From positions 1 through 64,000 of the forward strand of contig CALCRH010000259.1 of NCBI GenBank assembly GCA_937894515.1: a stretch of DNA of 64,000 bases, written 5' to 3'. The notes below the pieces were generated by a model. The model saw only the letters and a program-made list of their open reading frames with translations. It made no database searches and was not told the origin of the DNA. Origin of the DNA: an uncultured Clostridia bacterium. GTDB lineage: Bacteria; Bacillota; Clostridia; Oscillospirales; Oscillospiraceae. The position numbers and the translations under genes were made by a program. Shown here one piece after another: positions 9,501 through 16,361 of this stretch. Each line of letters opens with the position of its first letter. The stretch's first letter is position 1.

Positions 9501-10159
9501 CGAAGCACAAGATAACGCTTGGCTACCTCCGACTGCTTGCGCAGAGGTTCCACCTGCAGCTCCAGCTCTGCGATCTTGTCATTGATACGCACCAGGTTTT
9601 CCTCGGTACGCTCCAACTTGCGCTCAGACTCCTCTTTGCGGTGGCGGAACTTGGAGATTCCCGCCGCCTCCTCAAAGATTTCCCGGCGTTCCCCGGATTT
9701 GACGGACAAAATTTCGTCAATCTTGCCCTGGCCGATGATGGAATAGCCCTCACGGCCCATACCGGTATCCATGAACAGCTCGTTCACGTCCTTCAGGCGT
9801 ACGGATTGCTTATTGATGTAGTATTCGCTTTCCCCGCTGCGGTAATACCGGCGGGTCACGGCGACCTCGCTCTCCTCCCGGCCGGGGAAGATATGCTCGG
9901 TATTGTCAATGACCAGCGTCACCTGGGCAAACCCCATCTGGTTACGCTTCTCCGTACCGCCGAAGATCACGTCCTCCATCTTACCGCCGCGAAGCTGACG
10001 GGAGTTCTGCTCGCCCATCACCCAGCGGATGGCATCGGAGATATTGGATTTACCGGATCCGTTGGGGCCGACAATGGCGGTGATATCCTCGCCGAAGTTC
10101 AGCACGGTCTTTTCCGGAAAGCTCTTAAATCCCTGTATTTCCAGTTGCTTGAGATACAT
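6590..10159 (-). CDS. smc: Chromosome segregation protein SMC
   Basis: A 1189-residue SMC ATPase of the condensin-like complex. The frame is open to 10183, but GAGGTGGATCT before ATG at 10159 sets the start (MYLKQLEIQGFKSF). Walker A is GPNGSGKSN at residues 31-39. Two long coiled coils flank a hinge around residues 510-640 (RGIRGPVASL ... GGSMTGGS). The C-terminal head has the signature LSGGEKAFVAIAL and Walker B CVMDEIEAALDE. Full length for bacterial SMC. It is the first gene of the seven-gene operon, behind a promoter at 10198-10226. ScpA and ScpB, its partners, are not in the window. Confidence 0.97.
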   Translation of the reverse strand: MYLKQLEIQGFKSFPEKTVLNFGEDITAIVGPNGSGKSNISDAIRWVMGEQNSRQLRGGKMEDVIFGGTEKRNQMGFAQVTLVIDNTEHIFPGREESEVAVTRRYYRSGESEYYINKQSVRLKDVNELFMDTGMGREGYSIIGQGKIDEILSVKSGERREIFEEAAGISKFRHRKEESERKLERTEENLVRINDKIAELELQVEPLRKQSEVAKRYLVLRDELRVLEISVWLENLAALKSAKIKLETDMETARADKIRAESALNDSYAEAEALSEQVRQNDMEAEALRVQMASFDGDIARQENDMAVLRTTVEHNNENIARIREEVSATDSRKDNLQAQMDELLARITAIDDESTVLEAEVNELLEQTRAMTENAAGAAKTAENLRAEEALALAEAADSRAKLSALQSGIREVTERRETVERDLAEAREKLRQSEQESRENRKLLSDAKEEAEAVSNIISGHSLKMDSRRKKAEEAAAKKLQLTMDLGALENRIRLLTEMEKEYEGFSKAVKVCMQAAEKNTLRGIRGPVASLMKTRDKYTVALEIALGAGLQNIVVDREEDAKSAINFLKNRDGGRATFLPLTAIHGDILRENVQNETGFVGIAAELVEYDKQYDGIFKNLLGRTVVVEDIDCGIAMARKFRNSFRIVTLDGQVMNKGGSMTGGSVSRSAGVLSRANELAKLGEKLTAAQESLAVSIAAADEAKRELDKAEYELNVAKEQQRKAEDGVLLYQGKQDHYDILTDTLQQSCEDMEADLAAIAVRLKTDTENCAAAQQAITAAEEKAGELHNRALASQSGQSEALEKTNVIARQLSERKADQAALQTEREEKLRSIEDLKRLQSEMVTDREGREALIADYQAKNDSAAQELAAHQAQADALRTESGDLRQKLSDLSNAKLQLEAQRDAKTRASRECNDAVIATSQEVSRLEQKLETNALQESQILDKLWENYELSHSDALQQRIELESVPKATRRIAELNREIKGLGTPNIGAIEEFERVNTRYTYLSEQRTDVEKAKEELQGVIDEITKQMTEIFAQQFKLLNESFQQTFLELFGGGKAQLELEDENDILGCGIEIKVQPPGKQLKTITLLSGGEKAFVAIALYFAILKVHPTPFCVMDEIEAALDESNVVRYARYMRRICGKTQFIVITHRRGTMEEADVLYGVTMQERGVSRILTINMNDMAKELNIK

Positions 10160-10197
10160 AGATCCACCTCGATTGATGTTCATACTTAATCTATGAT

Positions 10198-10226
10198 AGT
10201 ATAACAGGAAAATCGTGGTTTTTCAA
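10198..10226 (-). promoter_or_regulatory. Sigma-A-type promoter of the smc operon
   Basis: On the minus strand TTGAAA (10226-10221) and TATACT (10203-10198) are 17 bases apart, about 40 bases before the smc start. It is the only good -35/-10 pair in the gap. Confidence 0.6.
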
Positions 10227-10268
10227 GCAAAAAACCAAGAAAAAGATCCTGTATCAAAAAACAGCCAC

Positions 10269-10301
10269 AAAAAAGCAGCTGGCAACTATTGCAGCCAGCT
10301 G
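10269..10301 (-). terminator. Terminator of the double-glycine peptide gene
   Basis: CAGCTGGC and its complement GCCAGCTG form an eight-pair stem with a ten-base loop, followed on the minus strand by CTTTTTTG. It isolates the peptide gene from smc, so the peptide is a single-gene transcript. The 88 bases between the peptide stop and this hairpin show nothing else. Confidence 0.65.
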
Positions 10302-10389
10302 AGAAAAATTCTATATTATTTCATTATCCTCTTGACGGCGAGCGGTTCAATGCTTCCGAGCAGTTTGATGCTCAAAACTGGATATCCGA

Positions 10390-10605
10390 TCATGTAATGC
10401 TAACACAGAAGAAATCACAGAAGTGGGGTACCGTACGGCAATTCATATCTTGGTAGTTAGTCTGGTAACATGAGCAGCCTTTATAGGGACACTCGGACAA
10501 GGAAGGGCGTGTCAAACCTTTTTCGCACGGCGTCCCCGGAAGCGCATATCCGCCGACCACCTTTTCGAGTTCGCTATCGCTCAGCGAAACTTTTTTGTTT
10601 TCCAT
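10390..10605 (-). CDS. Double-glycine leader, cysteine-rich peptide (candidate RiPP or bacteriocin precursor)
   Basis: A 71-residue peptide. The frame opens at 10671, but AAGGGAG before ATG at 10605 sets the start (MENKKVSLSDSELEKVVGG). Residues 1-19 match the double-glycine leader type (LSDSELEKVVGG) that is cleaved by peptidase-containing ABC exporters. The remaining 52 residues hold seven cysteines, several prolines and four tyrosines: a pattern of bacteriocin or modified-peptide cores. No maturation enzyme, exporter or immunity gene lies next to it; neighbours are smc and an FMN enzyme. It has its own promoter (10660-10688) and terminator. The cysteine-rich core could be disulfide-bonded or thioether-bridged. 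Function is unknown. Confidence 0.7.
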   Translation of the reverse strand: MENKKVSLSDSELEKVVGGYALPGTPCEKGLTRPSLSECPYKGCSCYQTNYQDMNCRTVPHFCDFFCVSIT

Positions 10606-10659
10606 ATTCAATACTCCCTTATATATAACGGTATTTTTCACATTTGTTCGCTTATGTTC

Positions 10660-10688
10660 ATTATATATCAATCTATTGGGTCCGTCAA
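10660..10688 (-). promoter_or_regulatory. Promoter of the double-glycine peptide gene
   Basis: On the minus strand TTGACG (10688-10683) and TATAAT (10665-10660) are 17 bases apart, close to the consensus, about 55 bases before the ATG at 10605. This supports the shorter start, because the longer frame would begin at the -10 box. Confidence 0.7.
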
Positions 10689-10712
10689 TTAAATATTTCT
10701 GAGTCTGTCATA

Positions 10713-10752
10713 GAAAAAGATCCGGCATCTGCACAACCTAAACGCCGGATCT
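10713..10752 (-). terminator. Terminator of the 2-hydroxyacid dehydrogenase gene
   Basis: AGATCCGGC and GCCGGATCT form a nine-pair stem, followed on the minus strand by TTTTTC, 25 bases after the stop of the gene at 10777. Confidence 0.75.
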
Positions 10753-10776
10753 TCTTCGTAATCATTATGTATTGTT

Positions 10777-11784
10777 TCAGCGCACCATGTCCCGGTTGAT
10801 TTCCGCCAGAGAATGCGCGCCGCACATGGCCATAGCGTCGCACAGTTCCGCTTTCAGCTTCTCCGCATAAACCGCCACGCCCTCGGCACCGCCGCCATAG
10901 ACCATGTTGACAAAGGGACGCCCGATCAATACCGCATCAGCACCCAGTGCCAGCGCCTTGAACACGTCTATGCCCGTGCGGATACCGCCGTCCACCAGAA
11001 TCATCAGCTTGCCGCCAACAGCCGCCGCAATCTCCGGCAGTACCTCGGCGGTAGCCGGGCAGTTGTCCAGCACACGACCGCCGTGGTTGCTGACCACAAT
11101 GGCCTTTGCGCCGGCTTCCAGCGCTTTCTTTGCGCCGCGAACGGTCATGATCCCCTTGACGATAAACGGGGCATCCGCGTATTCAATGATCTCCCGCAGC
11201 TCCTCCACCGTCTTGCTGCCGGCGGGCGGGGTCATGTTCTTCAAAAACGGCAGGCCGGCAGCATCAATATCCATGGCGATCGCCATAGGCTTTGCCTGTT
11301 TTGCCGCGTCCAGCTTGGCAAATACCGTACCACGGTTCCAGGGCTTGACGGTGGGCACACCGCGGCTGCCGGCAATGGCTTTCAGCGCACCCTCCATCAC
11401 CTTGGGGTCGGTGCCGTCACCGGTAAAGGCGGCAATTCCTGCTTCTGCACAGGCGGAAACCAGAATATCATTATAGGCAAGGTCGTCGTACTTATCCCCG
11501 TAGTGCAGCTTCATAGCGCCCACAGGGGCAGCAAATACCGGCAGGCTCAGCTTGGTTCCGAAAAAGTCGAAGGACGTGTCCACCGGTTTGTTCTCACAGA
11601 TGGTGTCCATATTCAGGCAGAGCTCCTGCCACTTCTGATAATTGCGGATAAAGCCGGTACCGGTACCTTTTGCACCGGGACCCGGAATCGTGTTGCGGCA
11701 TCCCAAACCGTTGCACACTTCACAGCCCCTGCAATACGGGCCGTTACACTCCCGCGCTGCGGCCATTACTTCCTGGTATGTCAT
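10777..11784 (-). CDS. FMN-dependent alpha-hydroxy-acid dehydrogenase family protein
   Basis: A 335-residue TIM-barrel flavoprotein of the lactate oxidase/glycolate oxidase superfamily. Seen: VFAAPVGAMKLHYGD (flavin region), VKPWNRG, FIVKGIMTVRGAKKALEAGA with the catalytic-loop lysine, VVSNHGGRVLDNCPAT (substrate and flavin loop) and ILVDGGIRTGIDVFKALALGADAVLIGRPF. An N-terminal CNGPYCRGCEVCNGLGC cluster of five cysteines is unusual for classic oxidases and could hold an iron-sulfur centre, as in a clostridial subgroup. The substrate is unknown. It is monocistronic: a long upstream gap and the terminator at 10713-10752. Confidence 0.85.
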   Translation of the reverse strand: MTYQEVMAAARECNGPYCRGCEVCNGLGCRNTIPGPGAKGTGTGFIRNYQKWQELCLNMDTICENKPVDTSFDFFGTKLSLPVFAAPVGAMKLHYGDKYDDLAYNDILVSACAEAGIAAFTGDGTDPKVMEGALKAIAGSRGVPTVKPWNRGTVFAKLDAAKQAKPMAIAMDIDAAGLPFLKNMTPPAGSKTVEELREIIEYADAPFIVKGIMTVRGAKKALEAGAKAIVVSNHGGRVLDNCPATAEVLPEIAAAVGGKLMILVDGGIRTGIDVFKALALGADAVLIGRPFVNMVYGGGAEGVAVYAEKLKAELCDAMAMCGAHSLAEINRDMVR

Positions 11785-12030
11785 AAAAATGCCTTCTCTC
11801 TTTTTACAAAATAGAAATGATTGGATTCTTTTCTTCGATGTATTGTGAATTATACTGCTTTCTCCGCTCTATTTCAATCGGTTCATCCAATTCTTTTATA
11901 AATTTCCCCGAAAAACAGCATGGCTGCATTTTTTCTCGTTTTTGCTTTAATTATCGGGTAATTTTTAAAAAACTGTAAATTTATTCTAAAATGTGCCAAA
12001 AAAACTTCATGATTCTGTCATTGCCAAAAT

Positions 12031-12059
12031 TTGACATTTTTTGAGAAATATCTCATAAT
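12031..12059 (+). promoter_or_regulatory. cstA promoter with a palindromic spacer
   Basis: TTGACA (12031-12036) and CATAAT (12054-12059) are 17 bases apart. Between them lies a perfect palindrome TGAGAAATATCTCA (12042-12055) that touches the -10 box, a natural operator position. The rest of the 340-base gap 11785-12125 is AT-rich and shows no other gene or structured RNA that I can recognise. Confidence 0.65.
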
Positions 12060-12125
12060 ATGAAGCAACAAACCCATACGTCATTCCTATCTCGCATGGA
12101 TTTGAAAATTTTAGGAGGTAGAAAA

Positions 12126-13601
12126 ATGATTAGTTTCCTGATTTGTCTGGCGATTCTTATCATTGGCTACTTTACTTATAGTAAAGTTGTCGAAAAGACC
12201 TTTGGTCCTGATGATCGCGAGACACCCGCTGTTACCATGGAAGACGGCGTTGACTATGTTGTTCTTCCTGAGTGGCGCATTTTCCTGATCCAGCTTTTGA
12301 ACATTGCCGGTCTGGGTCCCATCTGGGGCGCTGTGGGCGGCGCTATGTGGGGTCCCACCGTGTTCCTGTGGATCACCTTCGGTACCATCTTTGCCGGTGC
12401 TGTGCATGACTTCTCTTCCGGCTTTATGTCCATGCGTAATCAGGGCAAGAGCATCTCTGAGGTCACCGGTGACTACATGGGCAACGGCATGAGAAACCTG
12501 ATGCGTGTGTTCTCCACCGTGCTTCTGTTCATGGTCGGTGTCGTATTTGCCAAGGGTCCTGCCGGTCTTTTGAGCTATCTGTGCAATCCTGCCGGCACCA
12601 ACAGCGGCATCTTCACCAACGCCAGCATTTGGCTGATCATCATCATCGTTTACTACTTTGTTGCCACTTTTGTTCCTATTGATGCCATTATCGGCAAGAT
12701 CTACCCCATCTTCGGCTTCTGCCTGATTGCCATGGCCGTGGGTGTCGGCGCCGGTATCTTCATCAACGGCACCGCTTCCAACATTCCCGAGCTGTGGAAT
12801 GCTCTGGGCAGCAATATGCATCCCAATGGCACCGGCATCTGGCCCATGATGTTCATCTCCGTGGCCTGCGGCGCTATCTCCGGTTTCCACTCCACCCAGT
12901 CCCCCATTATGGCCCGCTGCTGCAAGTCTGAAAAGCAGGCTCGCCGCGTGTTCTACGGCGCCATGGTCAGCGAGGGCATCATCGCTCTGGTTTGGGCTGC
13001 TGCCAGCTGCGCCCTGTTCCCCATTGTGGACGGCAAGATGACCGGTCTGCAGGAGGCTATGGGTCTGGGCCAGTCTGCCTGCGTCTATAACATCTGCGAA
13101 ACCACCATGGGCAAGGTCGGTGTGGTTCTGGCCATGCTGGGCGTTATCGCCTGCCCCATCACCTCCGGTGATACCGCATTCCGTTCTGCCCGTCTGACCA
13201 TTGCTGACTGGTTCAAGATCGACCAGAGCAGCTGGAAAAAGCGTCTGGCTCTGGCGGCTCCTCTGCTGGTCTTGGGCTATATCGTCTGCCAGCTGGACTA
13301 CAACACCGTTTGGAACTATTTCGCATCCACCAACCAGATCCTGGCTATGATCGTCCTGTGGACTGCCGCTATGTATCTGGTCAAGAACGGCAAGCAGCCC
13401 TGGATCGCCGTTGTTCCCGCCACCTTTATGAGCGCTGTTACCATGACCTGCGTGTTCAGCAGCAACCTGTATCTGGGCAAGCTCTTCGGTGCAAGCGCCA
13501 ATATGGTCGGCTATATTGCCGGTATCGTTCTGGCCGCTGCTTTCCTGTGCTTCTTCCTGGTCAAGGCAAAGAAAGCTTCTGCTGTTCTGCTGCAAAAATA
13601 A
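12126..13601 (+). CDS. cstA: CstA family carbon starvation/peptide (pyruvate) transporter
   Basis: A 491-residue polytopic membrane protein. The start is ATG at 12126, placed six bases after TAGGAGG; the frame upstream to 12060 is not expected to be translated. About 12-14 hydrophobic helices are visible. Family hallmarks: GLGPIWGAVGGAMWGP, GAVHDFSSGFMSMRNQGKSI near the N-terminus, the central SGFHSTQSPIMARC, and CPITSGDTAFRSARL. Characterised CstA/BtsT proteins import peptides or pyruvate; this is the short form without the C-terminal extension of Escherichia coli CstA (about 700 residues). The promoter carries a likely operator. The next gene begins 18 bases after the stop. Confidence 0.92.
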   Translation: MISFLICLAILIIGYFTYSKVVEKTFGPDDRETPAVTMEDGVDYVVLPEWRIFLIQLLNIAGLGPIWGAVGGAMWGPTVFLWITFGTIFAGAVHDFSSGFMSMRNQGKSISEVTGDYMGNGMRNLMRVFSTVLLFMVGVVFAKGPAGLLSYLCNPAGTNSGIFTNASIWLIIIIVYYFVATFVPIDAIIGKIYPIFGFCLIAMAVGVGAGIFINGTASNIPELWNALGSNMHPNGTGIWPMMFISVACGAISGFHSTQSPIMARCCKSEKQARRVFYGAMVSEGIIALVWAAASCALFPIVDGKMTGLQEAMGLGQSACVYNICETTMGKVGVVLAMLGVIACPITSGDTAFRSARLTIADWFKIDQSSWKKRLALAAPLLVLGYIVCQLDYNTVWNYFASTNQILAMIVLWTAAMYLVKNGKQPWIAVVPATFMSAVTMTCVFSSNLYLGKLFGASANMVGYIAGIVLAAAFLCFFLVKAKKASAVLLQK

Positions 13602-13619
13602 AATGATTCGAGGTATGCT

Positions 13620-13979
13620 ATGTTGATTCCGCCGAAAGCAGTTAGTTCTGCCACATTATCTTACGAGGAGCTGAGGCAGGATCGAAAGGTTGCTCAAACC
13701 TTCGGCCAATGTGCTCTGGGGAAAAAGGTTCTTTTCATCAGCAGCGTTGGCCCGTTCCGCACCAGCTATGTCCCTCTGGATCATATTGATCGTGTTTTTA
13801 AGCGTCTTGCTGTTTCAAAGGGCTACTTCAGCGGCGGCGTTTTCGGAACACTCTCCTATCTTGTTGTACGGTATGACAACGGGAAAGAAAAAGCTTTCCG
13901 TTTCAAACACGAGGAGCACGTCAACCTTCTGCTGAACGAAATTCGTCGGCATACCGAAATCCCCGTTGGGAAAGTCTAA
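13620..13979 (+). CDS. Small protein cotranscribed with cstA, unknown function
   Basis: A 119-residue soluble protein starting at ATG 13620 after GAGGTATGCT. It has alternating hydrophobic strands (KKVLFISSVGPFRTSYVPL, YLVVRYDNGKEKAFRFK) and a final helix, giving the look of a small PH-like or antiparallel-beta domain. I do not recognise the family. Its position directly after cstA and before a terminator suggests a regulatory or accessory role for the transporter (inference). Confidence 0.75.
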   Translation: MLIPPKAVSSATLSYEELRQDRKVAQTFGQCALGKKVLFISSVGPFRTSYVPLDHIDRVFKRLAVSKGYFSGGVFGTLSYLVVRYDNGKEKAFRFKHEEHVNLLLNEIRRHTEIPVGKV

Positions 13980-13982
13980 AAG

Positions 13983-14021
13983 AACAAACCGCAGGTCAAA
14001 AGATCTGCGGCTTGTTTTTTT
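13983..14021 (+). terminator. Terminator of the cstA transcript
   Basis: AACAAACCGCAG and CTGCGGCTTGTT form a near-perfect stem followed by seven T residues. It overlaps the 3' end of the convergent tepA gene. Confidence 0.8.
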
Positions 14022-14694
14022 CTTCTATCTGGCGGTACAGACTCTCCAGTGCATCGCCCAGTCCCCCGATTTTTTCTACGATACCAAGGGCTACGGCTTC
14101 CTTGCCATAGATCACGCTGCCCACATCGTTTGACATATCCCCTACCGACAACATCAGCTCCCGGAATTTTTCCGTACTGATGCGGGAATTCCGCGCCACG
14201 AAGTCGATGATCCGTTCCTGCATACGTTCAAAATAATGATAGGTCGCCGGTGCGGCAATGACCGTGCCGGACATGCGTACCGGGTGAATGGTCATACTGG
14301 CGCTGGGCACAATAAACGTATGCTTGCCGGATACCGCCAGGGGCACACCGATGGAATGACTGCCGCCCAGCACCAGCGTTGCCGTGGGTTTACGCATTCC
14401 CGCTACCAGCTCGGCAATCCCCAATCCAGCTTCTATATCACCGCCTACCGTATTGAGCAGCAACAACAGTCCATCTACCTCATCTGATGCCTCAATCCCG
14501 GCAAGCAGCGGCATCACATGTTCGTATTTCGTTGTTTTTGTAGTATTTGACAACAGCATATGCCCTTCGATCTGCCCGATAATCGTCAGACAGTGTATGG
14601 TACCGCGGTAATTCTTTACCACAGTACTTCCCATCTCGATGATTTGCTGTTGTGGTGTATCCTTGTTTTCAACCCGCTCTTCGTCCTGATACAC
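13996..14694 (-). CDS. tepA: ClpP-like serine protease family protein TepA
   Basis: A 232-residue crotonase-fold/ClpP-related protein, the TepA (YmfB) type. The catalytic serine is in LGGSHSIGVPLAVSG and the histidine in ASMTIHPVRMSG; LNTVGGDIEAGLGIAELV is the oxyanion-side strand. It starts with GTG at 14694 after AGGGAGGGC. TepA of Bacillus subtilis was linked to protein translocation and spore peptide quality control; the substrate here is unknown. It converges with cstA and has no operon partner. Confidence 0.88.
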   Translation of the reverse strand: MYQDEERVENKDTPQQQIIEMGSTVVKNYRGTIHCLTIIGQIEGHMLLSNTTKTTKYEHVMPLLAGIEASDEVDGLLLLLNTVGGDIEAGLGIAELVAGMRKPTATLVLGGSHSIGVPLAVSGKHTFIVPSASMTIHPVRMSGTVIAAPATYHYFERMQERIIDFVARNSRISTEKFRELMLSVGDMSNDVGSVIYGKEAVALGIVEKIGGLGDALESLYRQIEEKNKPQIF

Positions 14695-14754
14695 ATGCAG
14701 CCCTCCCTTTTACGGTAGCTTGTGCAAGGCGGAGTCTTTTCATGCAAGTTTTTC

Positions 14755-14783
14755 GTGACAGGGCGGCAGATCTGTGATATACT
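14755..14783 (+). promoter_or_regulatory. Promoter of the solute-binding lipoprotein gene
   Basis: GTGACA (14755-14760) and TATACT (14778-14783) with a 17-base spacer, 59 bases before the ATG at 14843. Confidence 0.6.
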
Positions 14784-14842
14784 ATCTTGGAAATTTTTGT
14801 TTCGAGCCACCGGCTCGACTTTTAAATAAGCGGAGGAAACCT

Positions 14843-16096
14843 ATGAATTGTAAACGAATTCTGTCTATCCTTCTGCTGCTGTACCTGCTGCTTGCCACTG
14901 TTGGCTGCGGTAAGACACCGGCAGAAAAACTGGCAGATGAAAAAGAGACTGTTTCCCTGACTATATGGGTCTATCCCATGGGAAACTGTGAAAATCAAAC
15001 AGCAGTTGACTTGATGCTGAAAGACTTTCGCAGCGAATATCCCTCTGTGACGTTGGACATTCGTTACCTCAGCGAAGAAAACGCCGACTTAGATGTCAGC
15101 AACGCCATCGAATGCGGCGAATGTCCGGATCTGCTCTTTGGCAGTCTGAGTCAGTTGCAGCATGCCCAGCGCCGCGGCGGTAAGGCTGTCGATCTTGCTC
15201 CGTTGTGCAAGGGAAACACCTACCGCGTGGTAAAAGATGCCTGTACAGAACGTAACGGTTCTGTCTATGCGCTCCCTGTTGTCATGGACGTGACCTGCAT
15301 GGCCATCAACTACGAGATGTTCCGCGATGCCAATGCCCTGCAGTATATCGATGAGGTACACCACAGTTGGACCACGGAAGGTTTTTTGCAAGCGGTCGAG
15401 GCCTTGCGGGTGCTGAATCAGGTCCCGGACGTGTTGGCTTTGTATTGCGGCGGGCAAAATGGAGACCAGGGGACCCGCGCCTTGGTCAGCAATCTCTACG
15501 GCGGACGCTTTACCGATGATAATCATACCCGCTATACGTTAAACAGCGAAGAGAATATTCGGGCACTCACCACTTTACAGGGGCTGCGCGGCGTCATTTT
15601 TGACAAAGATATTACAGCTGACGATGAAGCTGTTCTTTTTGCTCAGGAACAGCTGGCCATGAGCCTGTGCTGGAATGCACAGAAGGAACTGCCGGAAAAG
15701 TTTACCGCCTTTCCCATGGCCTATCCCACCGAGGACGGTGCGGCAAAAATGCCCGGTGAGATTTGGGGCTTCGCCTGCTTTGATAACGGCGACATGGATA
15801 AGCGGGAGACTGCAAAAGTACTTCTGGCTGCTTTGAGTGAAACAGATGATGCCTACAACAAGCTGGTAGCACTCTGCGGCCACTATCCGGTAAGGCCGCT
15901 TGCAGGAATAGAAGCAGACGACTATGCCTCTTTTATCCCCATGATGGGCAGCTATGACCTCTATACCCCCGGCTTCGCCGTTGCCCGCACCGAGTGGTAT
16001 GAATTGTTGCAGCGGTTAGGCAGCGGCGATGATGTGACGTTGGAGGTGGAAACCTTCTGTGCCAACGCCAACGCCGCGGCAAGAAATCTGAAATAA
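14843..16096 (+). CDS. Family 1 extracellular solute-binding lipoprotein
   Basis: A 417-residue exported lipoprotein. The start at 14843 follows CGGAGGAAACCT. The signal peptide runs MNCKRILSILLLLYLLLATVG with lipobox ATVGC, so cysteine about 22 would be lipidated. The mature part has the type 1 fold: LTIWVYPMGNCENQTAVDLM, PDLLFGSLSQL, a central PVVMDVTCMAINYEMF, and PGEIWGFACF near the end. Such proteins normally deliver sugars to an ABC permease, but no permease or ATPase flanks it; it may serve a transporter elsewhere or act as a sensor. Followed at once by a strong terminator (16095-16126). Confidence 0.88.
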   Translation: MNCKRILSILLLLYLLLATVGCGKTPAEKLADEKETVSLTIWVYPMGNCENQTAVDLMLKDFRSEYPSVTLDIRYLSEENADLDVSNAIECGECPDLLFGSLSQLQHAQRRGGKAVDLAPLCKGNTYRVVKDACTERNGSVYALPVVMDVTCMAINYEMFRDANALQYIDEVHHSWTTEGFLQAVEALRVLNQVPDVLALYCGGQNGDQGTRALVSNLYGGRFTDDNHTRYTLNSEENIRALTTLQGLRGVIFDKDITADDEAVLFAQEQLAMSLCWNAQKELPEKFTAFPMAYPTEDGAAKMPGEIWGFACFDNGDMDKRETAKVLLAALSETDDAYNKLVALCGHYPVRPLAGIEADDYASFIPMMGSYDLYTPGFAVARTEWYELLQRLGSGDDVTLEVETFCANANAAARNLK

Positions 16097-16361
16097 AAAA
16101 ATCGGAGCAAATGCTCCGATTTTTTTCAGCTTGTCAAAAAAGCCTCTGGCTTTTTTGACAAGCTGAAAAAGCACAGCATTTTGCATTCTGCAAAATGCGA
16201 AAAACGGCTGATTTCAGCCGTTTTTTGTGCTACTATTTCATTCGAGGCGGGCTTTTGCCCCCTCGAGCTCCCCCGCTACTCTATCATTCGTAAGCTTTCG
16301 CTTTTTGCTTCAAGTTTTTTGACAGTCTGAAAAAAATCGGAGCAAATGCTCCGATTTTTTT
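16095..16361. repeat. Hairpin array bounded by inverted copies of one terminator
   Basis: Two copies of the same self-complementary terminator, TCGGAGC-AAATGCTCCGA flanked by A and T runs, lie at 16095-16126 and 16330-16361, ending the lipoprotein and the M18 aminopeptidase genes. Read outward-in, the similarity continues past the hairpin (TTTTTTTCAG--TGTCAAAAAA), so the ends form imperfect inverted repeats of over 40 bases. Between them are three perfect hairpins: 16127-16165 (18-base arms, three-base loop), 16176-16198 (10-base arms) and 16201-16224 (11-base arms), plus a weaker one near 16244-16266. This is convergent intergenic DNA with a miniature-element-like layout and no coding capacity. 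Confidence 0.7.

Noticed and set aside
6233..10189. Long plus-strand frames of 878 and 346 codons opposite smc and ftsY
   Set aside because: They mirror the reading frame of smc, which has full SMC motifs, a promoter and a ribosome site. The antisense products are low-complexity and lack ribosome sites.
12111..13595. A 494-codon minus-strand frame opposite cstA
   Set aside because: The product is rich in His, Gln, Gly and Asp, as expected for the reverse of a membrane protein gene; cstA has the ribosome site and promoter.
16127..16165. CRISPR-like repeats in the hairpin array
   Set aside because: The palindromes differ in sequence and are not regularly spaced; there are no spacers or cas genes.
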